The notes beneath the pieces are model-generated. The model did not search any database, was not told where the DNA came from, and saw only the letters and a list, made by a program, of their open reading frames with translations. Below, in pieces: positions 7,100 to 14,583 of a DNA stretch of 16,489 nucleotides. Every line of letters begins with the position of its first letter. Position 1 is the stretch's first letter. Location of the stretch: assembly GCA_905614375.1 (NCBI GenBank), contig CAJQSP010000081.1, positions 1 to 16,489 on the forward strand, given 5' to 3'. Source of the stretch: an uncultured Dehalococcoidales bacterium. Its GTDB lineage: Bacteria; Chloroflexota; Dehalococcoidia; UBA1151; UBA1328. Made by a program: the position numbers and the translations under genes.

Positions 7100-7783
7100 T
7101 TGGCTCAGCGATATAAAAAGTTCGAAGGCAACTGCCCAAATTCGGTCAGCAAAGACGCCAAGTATGCGATCCGCTCGATCGGAAGACGGACGGCAGTAAC
7201 CGTCACGTATCGTACGTCTGACGGAGAGCAGTGGCTCGCCTCGACCACTGAACACCCAGACCTGGCAGAGATCGTTAACTCGATAAAAACCGGTGTTGGT
7301 AGTGCTCCAAATGGACCGTTTTACATTAACGAATATAGTCAGGTAATCGTTCCAGTAGGCGAGCAAGCCGAATACTACGTGGCCAATGACATTTATGGTC
7401 TTCCACTAAAATTTGAATTCGAAGGGAACATACTTAGTGGAGAAGGTGTCGACCTACAGGGAATCCCTGTCGAACCCGGCGATCTGTGGGTGGGACCTCA
7501 CCCCGGTATTCCTTACGTGCTGCGGGCTGGTGGCGACGACATTTACTACGAGTCGTCTCCAAGACCATTCGTGACTAGGAGGTCTTTGCTAAGCGATCAC
7601 GTCGGTGCCGATTCGGCGGCAAGCATGGCTATGCGAATCCGTAGCGTAAAAGGCTGGCAGGGTGGACGGTTTTACGTCAATGAGTGGCAGGAAATGTTCG
7701 CGCCTGTATCCACTCAACATAGTCTTGAGTATCGCTACATCGGGCACCTTGAAGAGAACGATCCATGGTTCCCGCAACCTTAG
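7100..7783 (+). CDS. Small tandem-module protein B, helicase partner
   Basis: This 227-residue paralogue of the preceding protein starts one base after its stop. Module 1 (about 21-86) ends NGPFYINEYSQVIVPV. Module 2 (about 126-193) runs GDLWVGPHPGIPYVL, DDIYYE, an MRIRSV helix, then GGRFYVNEWQEMFAPV. Module 2 aligns well with the helicase segment GDLYSGPVDPATEY...AIRR...KVFLNNLGHAFW and with module 2 of protein A. The consensus is an aromatic-rich strand, an acidic/Gly turn, a helix with an IR dipeptide, and a (R/P)F-(hydrophobic)-(I/V)NE hairpin ending in a VP/AP. No enzymatic residues are obvious. It is probably the last gene of the operon, because the next genes are on the other strand. 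Function is unknown. Confidence 0.8.
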   Translation: MAQRYKKFEGNCPNSVSKDAKYAIRSIGRRTAVTVTYRTSDGEQWLASTTEHPDLAEIVNSIKTGVGSAPNGPFYINEYSQVIVPVGEQAEYYVANDIYGLPLKFEFEGNILSGEGVDLQGIPVEPGDLWVGPHPGIPYVLRAGGDDIYYESSPRPFVTRRSLLSDHVGADSAASMAMRIRSVKGWQGGRFYVNEWQEMFAPVSTQHSLEYRYIGHLEENDPWFPQP

Positions 7784-7953
7784 GTATGAATCTGGTTCCC
7801 GAATTGAAGCAGGCCTAAACGGTACTGATAGAACCATCCGGTGAGAGCCGTGCTGGCGTCCGTCTTTGGAAGTGTTCGGCGGTGGCGGTCGGAGGGGTTC
7901 AAACTCGAGCTAGATACAAAACATCGAACGGTGCGAATTAACGTAAGGATCGT

Positions 7954-8616
7954 TTAGTGTCCACCGACGACAGTATGTCCCCGCGACCTTAAGTGCTGAG
8001 CCAGGCTGTTCTCTTCTCTGAGAGATGCTAACTCCGTCATTGGGTTAGGTCGTCTCAAGAATGCCATGTTGAGATTTAATCCGAATCTTTTTACGTAAGG
8101 ACTGGCTTGGTGGCCTCGCATGTGTCGCTCGAACCGTTGTTGCGGTTCAAGGCCCGTTTGTCCAACGTATAGACACTGGAGAGATGGATCTGCGTCAAGA
8201 TTAAGGCGCTGTACCTTCGCAAGTTCAGAAACAGTGTCATCTAGTTCGATTACGTAGACGCTGCGATTCTCTAGTGGTTTCGGGTTCATTACCGCCCAAC
8301 CTTGCGATCTGAGCTGGGTAGTGATTCTATCGATGCTAGACACTACCCCCCAACGGGTGGTGTGGCTCGTGCTGAATTCGCTGAGAATCTCAGAACCGTA
8401 CTTGCAGATGAGCCGGTTCGATGATTCTTCGAAGCTATTGGCTGCGTAGGTTTCAGAAGGATTTACTTTCAAACTCTCTATAACAACGTTTGGTTTTCCT
8501 TGGATGTAGTCTGGATTTAAATCCTGGTATTTACTACTCAGGCGTTGGTTGCCTTCGAGCAAGATCACGTAAACATATGATCTCTGACGGCGAGGTCGTC
8601 GATTACTTTCGGTCAT
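7954..8616 (-). CDS. GIY-YIG nuclease-like protein
   Basis: The C-terminal half of this 220-residue protein has the GIY-YIG order: SVYVIEL (119-125), CLYVGQT (148-154), QRFERH with conserved Arg (160-165), and a helix with REEN (200-203) for the metal-binding Glu. It ends GHTVVGGH. Enzymes of this family make single-strand or double-strand cuts in DNA using one metal ion. The N-terminal half begins with YVYVILLEG, which looks like the first strand of another GIY-YIG unit, but the YIG strand and the Arg are missing there. It may be a decayed duplicate or a different domain. The gene starts 9 bases after the stop of the small gene upstream (GAGGT about 11 bases before ATG), so they form an operon. 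The first GIY is VYV, which is common in divergent members. Whether it is active cannot be told. Confidence 0.75.
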   Translation of the reverse strand: MTESNRRPRRQRSYVYVILLEGNQRLSSKYQDLNPDYIQGKPNVVIESLKVNPSETYAANSFEESSNRLICKYGSEILSEFSTSHTTRWGVVSSIDRITTQLRSQGWAVMNPKPLENRSVYVIELDDTVSELAKVQRLNLDADPSLQCLYVGQTGLEPQQRFERHMRGHQASPYVKRFGLNLNMAFLRRPNPMTELASLREENSLAQHLRSRGHTVVGGH

Positions 8617-8625
8617 CAGGCGTGT

Positions 8626-9114
8626 TTACCTCGAATCCCCAGCGATTCTTGAAATTTCTTTCGCGAGTATTTTTAGTGCGTCGATATCGCTGTCAGTGAG
8701 ATCTTTCACGAAAACGGTTGGCCAACCGCCTTTGATTTCAATTGAACTGAACTCACCAATCGATTGATGGAGCGTGTTGAGGTAAAAATCAATGATGGCT
8801 GGATTCTGAGTTAGGTTGCTGCGTAAAGCACCAAACGGAATCTGAAGCCTGAAATCCTTGCCGCTTCTAATACTCCAGGCTGCGATCGTTTTATCTCCGA
8901 CGTCGTAGTCACATGAAAATCCCGGTTTACGCCCCATACCAGGAACGATCACATCGGCATGTTCACTCGCGAACTCCATCAGTCGGTTGAAGTTGTCGAA
9001 TTCTGTTGTCGTCGTAACTCCTGAAAACCACTCACTGATGGACTTTTGATTCCATTTTGAGGCCACCTTTTTCCACCGAGCGGGTCTGTTCGATAAAGTA
9101 GTACTGGATTTCAT
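8626..9114 (-). CDS. Small protein of unknown function, paralogue of the 13854-14357 gene
   Basis: The 162 residues have no recognised domain. The ATG is preceded by GAGG about 12 bases upstream. Conserved blocks are FNRLMEFASEHADVI, GRKPGFSCDY, a WSIRSGKDFRLQIPF strand pair, and a C-terminal KGGWPTVFVKDLTDSDIDAL. The same blocks occur in order in the gene at 13854-14357 (FASLLYFAMKHADRI, GVRPGFSYRF, WTVRGSG..LPLRLEL, NGKWPILEELSPLDVENFQQ). The two are therefore divergent copies at two places in the island. No transmembrane segment, signal peptide or catalytic motif is evident. It precedes the GIY-YIG gene in the same operon and may be an accessory or immunity-like factor; that is a guess. 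Confidence 0.75.
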   Translation of the reverse strand: MKSSTTLSNRPARWKKVASKWNQKSISEWFSGVTTTTEFDNFNRLMEFASEHADVIVPGMGRKPGFSCDYDVGDKTIAAWSIRSGKDFRLQIPFGALRSNLTQNPAIIDFYLNTLHQSIGEFSSIEIKGGWPTVFVKDLTDSDIDALKILAKEISRIAGDSR

Positions 9115-9361
9115 TTTTCTGGTTTTCCTCGATTCTTAAAATTTCGCTATCAAATTGAGCGGGTCGGTTTAGTTCGGCATCATCATATCGGAGTCTTTTT
9201 CTTTACTAAATATCGCGCAGCGTCGATGTAATTATTGGAATAGGCCTATAGATAACGCGTGTGATCTAGACTTAGCGCTTCGTATATAACGTGCATAGAT
9301 GAAGTTCCATCGCAATCCGTCAGTTTAGTGGGCACCTGTTATTTATAGATCGGAATTACGA
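9115..9361. other. Divergent intergenic region
   Basis: These 247 A+T-rich bases separate two divergent operons and should contain both promoters. Candidate -10-like stretches for the + strand are TATATAAC (9283-9290) and TTTATAGAT (9342-9350), but neither has a convincing -35. No gene remnant, repeat or terminator was seen. Confidence 0.45.
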
Positions 9362-10849
9362 ATGCAGAAGATGCTCTCAAAATCGAAATTTGTCGGTGGC
9401 TGGCAGTGTGAGAAGCAGGCTTATTTAACGGCAAACCACCCAAAACTGGCTACACCGTTTGATCCAGCTACAATCGCACGATTTGTGGGCGGTACCCGTT
9501 TTGGTGAGTTGGCACATTCGGTCTGGCCGGATGGTGTCTTGATCGATTCTCCAGCGTTCAAACATGAAGCCGCCGTCGAATGGACAAAGGAACTGACCGA
9601 CGGAGATAGCGTTGACGTAATTTTTGAAGCCGGTTTTACGGAAATCGGGACTCGCGTGAGAGCTGACGTGATGGTCAGAAATCGAGAGAGAAATGTATGG
9701 AATCTTGTCGAGGTGAAAAGCGCTTCATCTCCAAAGCAAGTTCATGATATCGACATGGCGATCCAGCGTGCAGTGATTGAAGCATCCGGTATTACTGTCG
9801 GGACGACCGGGGTGATGCTGGTTGACGCAGACTATGTAAGGGGCGACGGCGTCGAGCCTAACGGTCTCTTTAAAATCGTTGACCGGACGGTGGAAGTTAT
9901 AGCTTTACTTCCTAAAATCACCAAGTTGAACAGCCATTTACTCCAAGTTATTAATTCGGATGAAGTTCCTGACATTGAGATTGGGCCACATTGCGAAGAG
10001 CCTTACGGTTGCCCGTTTTTTGCACATTGCACTAACGGTCGACCAAGAGACTGGGTAAAGAACTTGCCCGGGTTCGGGTTACGAAAGGTTGCCGAATTTG
10101 AGTCACGAGGATTGATCGGAGTCAAAAACATCCCAGATGATGAGCCTCTGAATGCGCTGCAGGAGCGAGCTGTTCAGACATCTAAAAGCGCAACTCACTG
10201 GGTTTCAGATCAACTCAAAGAAAATCTGGCTAAAGTTGGATACCCAATTAGATTTATTGACTTCGAAACCGCAAGTCCTACGGTCCCCATGTACTCAGAC
10301 ACCAGCCCAAGAGAGCTGCTGCCATTCCAATGGTCTTGCCACACTCTGAACGATGACCAGAACCTTTTGCACTCGGATTTCTTGGCGGTCGGTGATGTTG
10401 ATCCTCGCCGTGAATTTGTCGAGAGCCTCTTGCGGGCGGTGGGTACTCACGGACCTGTACAGGTGTACTCAAGTTATGAGGAGTCGACACTAAAAAAACT
10501 GTCTGACAAATTCCCTGATTTGTCCGTCGACATCGAGAAGTTGGTAGATAGGTTTGTTGATCTTCTGACATTGGTCAAAGAGAACTACTACCACCCTGGG
10601 TTCAAGGGGTCATTCTCGATCAAGAAAGTTCTGCCGGTGATGGTTCCGGGTTACGACTATTCGGATCTGGCGATTGGCGAGGGTGAAACTGCGTCGGCAG
10701 CGTTTGTGGATATCGTCGAGGGGCGAGTTGATGAGGACGAACTGGATAACGTTCTATTCGACCTATTGGAATACTGCAAACGAGATACCGAAGCCATGGT
10801 TCGGATTTGGCAAAGGCTTCAGATGATAGCCATGAACGGAGATACGTAA
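9362..10849 (+). CDS. Cas4-like Fe-S nuclease fused to DnaQ-like exonuclease (DUF2779)
   Basis: The 495 residues contain two nuclease units. The N-terminal half is a RecB/Cas4-type PD-(D/E)XK nuclease: Cys16 (WQCEKQA), Asp102 (RADVMV), EVK 117-119, and a Cys cluster CEEPYGCPFFAHC (Cys211, 217, 223). With Cys16 these can hold a 4Fe-4S cluster, as in Cas4 and AddB. The C-terminal half is DUF2779, a predicted ribonuclease-H-fold 3'-5' exonuclease. It shows Asp300/Glu302 (FIDFET) as Exo I and YCKRD (Tyr471, Asp475) as a YxxxD Exo III motif. ATG 9362 has only a weak GGA upstream. The NERD helicase starts two bases after its stop, so a nuclease-helicase pair analogous to end-processing machines is likely. 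No CRISPR array or cas1/cas2 is present, so this is a solo Cas4-like protein. Roles in DNA end processing or anti-phage defence are inferred. Confidence 0.9.
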   Translation: MQKMLSKSKFVGGWQCEKQAYLTANHPKLATPFDPATIARFVGGTRFGELAHSVWPDGVLIDSPAFKHEAAVEWTKELTDGDSVDVIFEAGFTEIGTRVRADVMVRNRERNVWNLVEVKSASSPKQVHDIDMAIQRAVIEASGITVGTTGVMLVDADYVRGDGVEPNGLFKIVDRTVEVIALLPKITKLNSHLLQVINSDEVPDIEIGPHCEEPYGCPFFAHCTNGRPRDWVKNLPGFGLRKVAEFESRGLIGVKNIPDDEPLNALQERAVQTSKSATHWVSDQLKENLAKVGYPIRFIDFETASPTVPMYSDTSPRELLPFQWSCHTLNDDQNLLHSDFLAVGDVDPRREFVESLLRAVGTHGPVQVYSSYEESTLKKLSDKFPDLSVDIEKLVDRFVDLLTLVKENYYHPGFKGSFSIKKVLPVMVPGYDYSDLAIGEGETASAAFVDIVEGRVDEDELDNVLFDLLEYCKRDTEAMVRIWQRLQMIAMNGDT

Positions 10850-10851
10850 GC

Positions 10852-12498
10852 ATGGCTAGGATGATTCCTGAATTGACCGATGAGCAGATTTTGGCGGCGC
10901 ACGATAGTGAGTCCGAATCACGAGTGTATCGATCCTTACGGGATCAGCTTTCGGATGACGTTACTGTTCTGTATTCGGTGCCATGGATAGAGACTTCTAA
11001 GTCAGGAAGCACGGATGGCGAGACTGACTTCGTTGTGATAGATCCTTCGAGAGGGATTTTGGCCCTCGAAGTAAAAGGTGGAACTTCCGAGGTCGGACCA
11101 GGCGGGCGTTGGTCGACTCGCGGTGCCAACGGCGCAATCGTGCCAATAAAGAATCCGTTCCAACAGGGTGTGAAGTCGAAAAATGTCCTTAGGAGACAGA
11201 TACATTCGATTCCCGGTGTCGATACAGAATCAATGGTTTTTGGTCACTGCGTTGCCTTACCCGATGCCTATGCGAGTCCTGGTAATTTAGGGCTCGATGC
11301 ACCTAATGAAATACTGCTGGTTGAGGGCGACTTTGCGTCGATTGAAGGCAAGATCAACTCGGTCTTTGAGTACTGGTCGGATCGAGAGCACCGAATGCTC
11401 CCGACTGACGTTGTCGACCTAATTGCATCTCGGATATTTCCACGTCAGGTCATTGGTCCGTCATTAGGTGTCGAAGTTCGATCAGCTGAAGAACGGATTA
11501 TCGAGCTGACCAAGCAGCAGTGCCGTTATTTGGGATTTTTGCGAAATCAACGCCGGGTCTGCATCGAAGGATCTGCGGGAACCGGTAAGACCGTACTGGC
11601 GTTGGAAAAGGCTAAGCAGCTTGCTGCTGATGGCGTTCCGACATTGCTGACGTGTTTCAACAATCAGTTGGCGTCCAGATTGGCCTTGGCGGCCGAGCAT
11701 ATTGAAAATCTGACAGTTCAGACGTTCCACGACACATGTGTAAAGTTCGCCGAAGAGGCAGGCTTGGAACTACCTGCTGACAGCTCAGGATTCAATTCAG
11801 AATTCTTTGATGTGAAGTTGCCTGAACTGATGCTGAGAGCGATTGATCTTGTGCCGGATAGACGATTTGGTGCAGTGGTAATCGATGAGGCTCAAGATCT
11901 TCAGCCAGAATGGTGGGAGCTACTAGAGTTGCTGTTGGACGATGATGAAGGCTGGCTTTGGGCGTTCCGTGACTCGGGGCAGAATCTTTACGGTCGTGAA
12001 GCTGAACTTCCGGCTCGCATGTTGGCGTTTCCTTTAGAAGAGAACGTCCGCAATACCCAAAAAATTCATGCTGCGGCCGCACAGTTTGCGCCGGGCGATC
12101 ATGGGATTTGTATCGGCCCTGATGGCGGTGACGTTCGGTACGAATTCGCCACGAACCCACGGGCGGTTAGGTCAGTGGTCGGACGAGTGTTACATCAGTT
12201 GATCAACGACGAGGGACTGAACCGTCAAGACGTGATCGTGCTTACTGCAAGTTCAAAGGCGAACAGCGCTCTGGCTGACATGGAGAGAGTCGGATCATTT
12301 GATTTGAAGAGGTTCGGCGAGGATGGCTCTGGGATCGCCGTTGAGTCAGTATGGCGCTTTAAAGGCTTGGAGCGCCCTGCTGTGATCGTGACCGACCTAA
12401 CTGCGAGCACCCGAGATGCGCTCCGCTATGTGGCGATGACGAGAGCTAGGAGTGTGTTGGTGATGGTGGGTGAGGAGGCAGGATTGAGGCGCGGATAA
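10852..12498 (+). CDS. NERD-domain SF1 (UvrD-like) helicase
   Basis: This 548-residue protein has an N-terminal NERD nuclease-related domain with Glu22 (SESRVY), Asp59 (GETDFVV) and EVK 73-75, the PD-(D/E)XK set. A UvrD/Rep-type superfamily 1 helicase follows: Walker A GSAGTGKT (240-247), TFHDTC near 291, DEAQD (345-349), RDSGQNLY (373-380), ENVRNTQKI (397-405), WRFKGLE (501-507) and YVAMTRAR (526-533). The set is complete, so ATPase and translocation activity are expected. ATG 10852 is preferred to the upstream in-frame start at 10807 because it follows the previous stop by two bases, has GGAG 10 bases upstream, and begins just ahead of the NERD domain. The protein probably unwinds DNA for the upstream nuclease. 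An antiviral or recombination role is inferred from the island context. Confidence 0.92.
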   Translation: MARMIPELTDEQILAAHDSESESRVYRSLRDQLSDDVTVLYSVPWIETSKSGSTDGETDFVVIDPSRGILALEVKGGTSEVGPGGRWSTRGANGAIVPIKNPFQQGVKSKNVLRRQIHSIPGVDTESMVFGHCVALPDAYASPGNLGLDAPNEILLVEGDFASIEGKINSVFEYWSDREHRMLPTDVVDLIASRIFPRQVIGPSLGVEVRSAEERIIELTKQQCRYLGFLRNQRRVCIEGSAGTGKTVLALEKAKQLAADGVPTLLTCFNNQLASRLALAAEHIENLTVQTFHDTCVKFAEEAGLELPADSSGFNSEFFDVKLPELMLRAIDLVPDRRFGAVVIDEAQDLQPEWWELLELLLDDDEGWLWAFRDSGQNLYGREAELPARMLAFPLEENVRNTQKIHAAAAQFAPGDHGICIGPDGGDVRYEFATNPRAVRSVVGRVLHQLINDEGLNRQDVIVLTASSKANSALADMERVGSFDLKRFGEDGSGIAVESVWRFKGLERPAVIVTDLTASTRDALRYVAMTRARSVLVMVGEEAGLRRG

Positions 12499-12548
12499 TC
12501 ATTGTCGAGTGTCCGAGATGCATAGAACTGGGCGGTAGATGGTAATTA

Positions 12549-13688
12549 TCAGACAGTTTTCGGAATCAGGTCGTCTCCGAGGACTTTGATTAAACTTTCG
12601 ATTTTCTCAATATTTTTGGCGAGTGTGTGATGATCGAACTGGTTGCCTATGAACCAGTCCTTTTCATATCCGGTGCCCGATAACTTACTTATTGCGGTAC
12701 CGAACTTTTGCAACGATTCTCGTTCAAACTCCTCAAGATTCAAAAACCTGTCAATGACAACACCAACGGTAAAATCTCTCATACCCATCCAACCTGTTCC
12801 CGCAGGGAATAGCCAGCATAGGGTCATTGTCTGACTAAGCTGAATTCTCCATGACGCCCCTACGCTACCGGGTTTCGGGATTGCACCGATCTGTTCTATA
12901 GCTCGCGTAACACGCTCGATTTGATCTCTGAACGAGCTTGGTTCGACAGAGGTCAGTAACGACTCCGTCGAGATAAATGATCTGGGGCCAGAGCTACGTG
13001 CAGCGCGCGCATACGCCGACCTACCGGTGACTCTGGGCACAAACGCTCTCAACCCTGATTCGCTTTGAAACAACTTTATTTCAACCGCGACAACATCAGT
13101 CAGTGTCATCTGCCCGTTTAAGAAATCTACTATCGTTTGCAGTTCTCTTGGTATTTTTGGCGCTGCGAACACGAGCCTGACACGACCTTCGTCCAGATTT
13201 TCATCGACTCGTTCCCAGAAAGCGTCTACTTTGTCGAGATCTGTGTCTCCTGTGAGCTCGATTGTTGCACTCGCAATATCTTGACCGTGTGCTGACAGTG
13301 ATGACTCGGTCAACTCTCTGGCGCGTCCATGCGCCCAATGGGCTCGAATGTTTGCTGCGTAGTCGAGCATTTGGGCTACTACTTGTCGTCGTAGCTCAGA
13401 GTTGCCACTGTTTTTACATTCGACAAGAGTCGGAATAGCGTCTTGGTCAACCAACAGGTGGTCGAGGCTCCACCGATTTCCAGATCCTGAGCTATCGGGG
13501 ATGCCGGCTTCCCTTCGGATCAATAACCACCTACGAGGATTTTCTGGTTCGATTTGATCGCCTGGAATCAAGTCCGGTTGAAGTTCTATCGCTCGTTGCA
13601 GCCGGTCTTCGTCTTCAAAAGGAATTTCGGACATAACTCCCTGAAATTGTTCGTTCTCATCGATCAAGAATATTTTTCCTGTTGTCAT
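12549..13688 (-). CDS. PD-(D/E)XK endonuclease-like protein
   Basis: The first third of this 379-residue protein carries a clear PD-(D/E)XK core. It has an initial helix LQRAIELQPDLIPGD with Glu35, then Asp76 in WSLDHLLVD, Glu90 and Lys92 in LVECKNS, and a following helix RRQVVAQMLDYAAN with Gln106 and Tyr110. This arrangement is common in stand-alone bacterial proteins of the NucS/DUF91-like type that recognise or cut DNA. The C-terminal 200 residues contain WRIQLSQ, GWMGMRDFTVGVV and WFIGNQFD segments and are not recognised. GGAG lies eight bases before the ATG. It faces the NERD helicase gene end-to-end (50 bases between stops) and is preceded on its own strand by the small paralogue gene. 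Its substrate is unknown. Confidence 0.8.
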   Translation of the reverse strand: MTTGKIFLIDENEQFQGVMSEIPFEDEDRLQRAIELQPDLIPGDQIEPENPRRWLLIRREAGIPDSSGSGNRWSLDHLLVDQDAIPTLVECKNSGNSELRRQVVAQMLDYAANIRAHWAHGRARELTESSLSAHGQDIASATIELTGDTDLDKVDAFWERVDENLDEGRVRLVFAAPKIPRELQTIVDFLNGQMTLTDVVAVEIKLFQSESGLRAFVPRVTGRSAYARAARSSGPRSFISTESLLTSVEPSSFRDQIERVTRAIEQIGAIPKPGSVGASWRIQLSQTMTLCWLFPAGTGWMGMRDFTVGVVIDRFLNLEEFERESLQKFGTAISKLSGTGYEKDWFIGNQFDHHTLAKNIEKIESLIKVLGDDLIPKTV

Positions 13689-13853
13689 CTAAGTATCTCC
13701 GCTTCGAAGCTATTTCGAGAGATTGAATTTTTGTTTGATGAACCGCTCGAAGGTTCCTTCGCCACTGAATTCCTGTAACAAAATAAAATAAGGGTGCATT
13801 TGTGCCATTGTTAGTAAGCTCTGACCAGCCGGATTGAAATGTTGTGAACTTGT

Positions 13854-14357
13854 TTAAGCCATTCTCTTAGTAAACTCAAGTACGGCTTGCTGAAAGTTTT
13901 CGACATCCAATGGACTAAGTTCTTCGAGTATCGGCCATTTCCCGTTTATTGCAACGTTCAAGAAACCTCCACCCAATTGGTTCAAGATATCGCAAAAAAT
14001 CTCATCAGGACCTGAGATCTCAGAAAATCCTAATTCGATATAGTTCCAAGATAGTTCGAGTCTCAATGGCAGGGTAGGACCACTCCCCCTAACCGTCCAA
14101 ATAGTGACAAGTGATCCGTCTGAAGGTCGTGCAAATCTATACGAAAATCCTGGCCGTACACCACTGGAAGGTTCGATTCTGTCGGCATGTTTCATCGCAA
14201 AATATAGAAGTGATGCAAATGATTTGGTTTCAAATGAGGCTTCGGAATCGTTTAGATAGTCATTGATCGTCGATCGATTCCACCCGCTTCTGGATGTTGA
14301 TCCCCAGAGGACCGACTCCAATTCAGAACCATTATTGAGATTCGGTCGATTCGCCAT
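13854..14357 (-). CDS. Small protein of unknown function, second copy of the paralogue pair
   Basis: The 167 residues share the blocks of the protein at 8626-9114: FASLLYFAMKHADRI, GVRPGFSYRF, WTVRGSG, LPLRLEL, and NGKWPILEEL with a final helix. The start is ATG 14357, supported by AAAGGA nine bases upstream. A longer open frame to 14645 is spurious because it runs backwards through the tRNA-Cys remnant and into the dehydratase gene. It is the outermost gene of the island, immediately inside the tRNA junction. Its promoter must lie close to or within the junction. The 165 bases between it and the nuclease gene downstream contain only short palindromes (for example CGAAGGTTCCTTCG near 13748), so the two may not be tightly coupled. 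Function is unknown. Confidence 0.75.
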   Translation of the reverse strand: MANRPNLNNGSELESVLWGSTSRSGWNRSTINDYLNDSEASFETKSFASLLYFAMKHADRIEPSSGVRPGFSYRFARPSDGSLVTIWTVRGSGPTLPLRLELSWNYIELGFSEISGPDEIFCDILNQLGGGFLNVAINGKWPILEELSPLDVENFQQAVLEFTKRMA

Positions 14358-14405
14358 ATTCAAAAATCCTTTAGAAAACCCGAACTTTACACGTTCATCT
14401 CGCAG

Positions 14406-14450
14406 CTGCAAAACCTCTATTTGGTGGTTCAAATCCGCCTGTCGCCTCCA
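14406..14450 (+). tRNA. 3' half of tRNA-Cys(GCA), an attachment-site remnant
   Basis: The sequence reads as the anticodon loop CTGCAAA (GCA anticodon, 14406-14412), the 3' anticodon stem ACCTC and a five-base variable loop. A T arm GGTGG-TTCAAAT-CCGCC follows, then the 3' acceptor strand TGTCGCC, discriminator T and encoded CCA (14448-14450). The T73 discriminator and GCA anticodon are hallmarks of cysteine tRNA. The matching 5' half, which should begin GGCGACA about 30 bases earlier, is absent. Upstream sequence does not form the D arm or the 5' acceptor. Half tRNAs of this kind are left at the distal junction when an element integrates into a tRNA gene by site-specific recombination. It is not a functional tRNA. 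Confidence 0.88.
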
Positions 14451-14469
14451 TCTCAACTCAAACTGAAGG

Positions 14470-14495
14470 AGCTCCGGAGAAATCCGGGGCTTTTT
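14470..14495 (+). terminator. Intrinsic terminator of the original tRNA-Cys gene
   Basis: An eight-pair stem AGCTCCGG / CCGGGGCT (one G-U pair) with a six-base loop is followed by a run of five Ts. It begins 20 bases after the CCA end of the tRNA remnant. This is where a tRNA terminator belongs, so it is read as the ancestral terminator left on the chromosomal side. Confidence 0.8.
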
Positions 14496-14534
14496 CGCGT
14501 TTGACAGCCACTTAAATAGGTCTAGCCCAAACCA

Positions 14535-14567
14535 CTGTGGTTGAATCCTTTTAATATTCAACCACAG
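14535..14567. repeat. 12-bp inverted repeat after the dehydratase gene
   Basis: CTGTGGTTGAAT (14535-14546) is perfectly inverted at 14556-14567 around a nine-base loop. A third AACCAC copy (14530-14535) allows an alternative small hairpin. It begins 17 bases past the dehydratase stop on the minus strand and may act as a terminator or RNA-stabilising hairpin. No T-run follows, so a classical intrinsic terminator is not supported. Confidence 0.65.
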
Positions 14568-14583
14568 CGAGACCAAAAGATTT

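Noticed and set aside
7885..7915. T-arm-like GGGGTTCAAACTC, a possible tRNA
   Set aside because: The flanking bases do not pair as a T stem and there is no acceptor or anticodon arm.
7841..7957. 38-residue GTG frame (VRAVLASVFGSVRRWRSEGF...) between convergent genes
   Set aside because: No ribosome binding site, no recognised homology, and it overlaps the stop of the GIY-YIG gene. It is somewhat richer in G+C than its surroundings, so a gene remnant is possible but not supportable.
9362..10849. Cas4 homology as a sign of a CRISPR-Cas locus
   Set aside because: No direct-repeat array and no cas1, cas2 or effector genes. The DUF2779 fusion is typical of solo Cas4-like nucleases.
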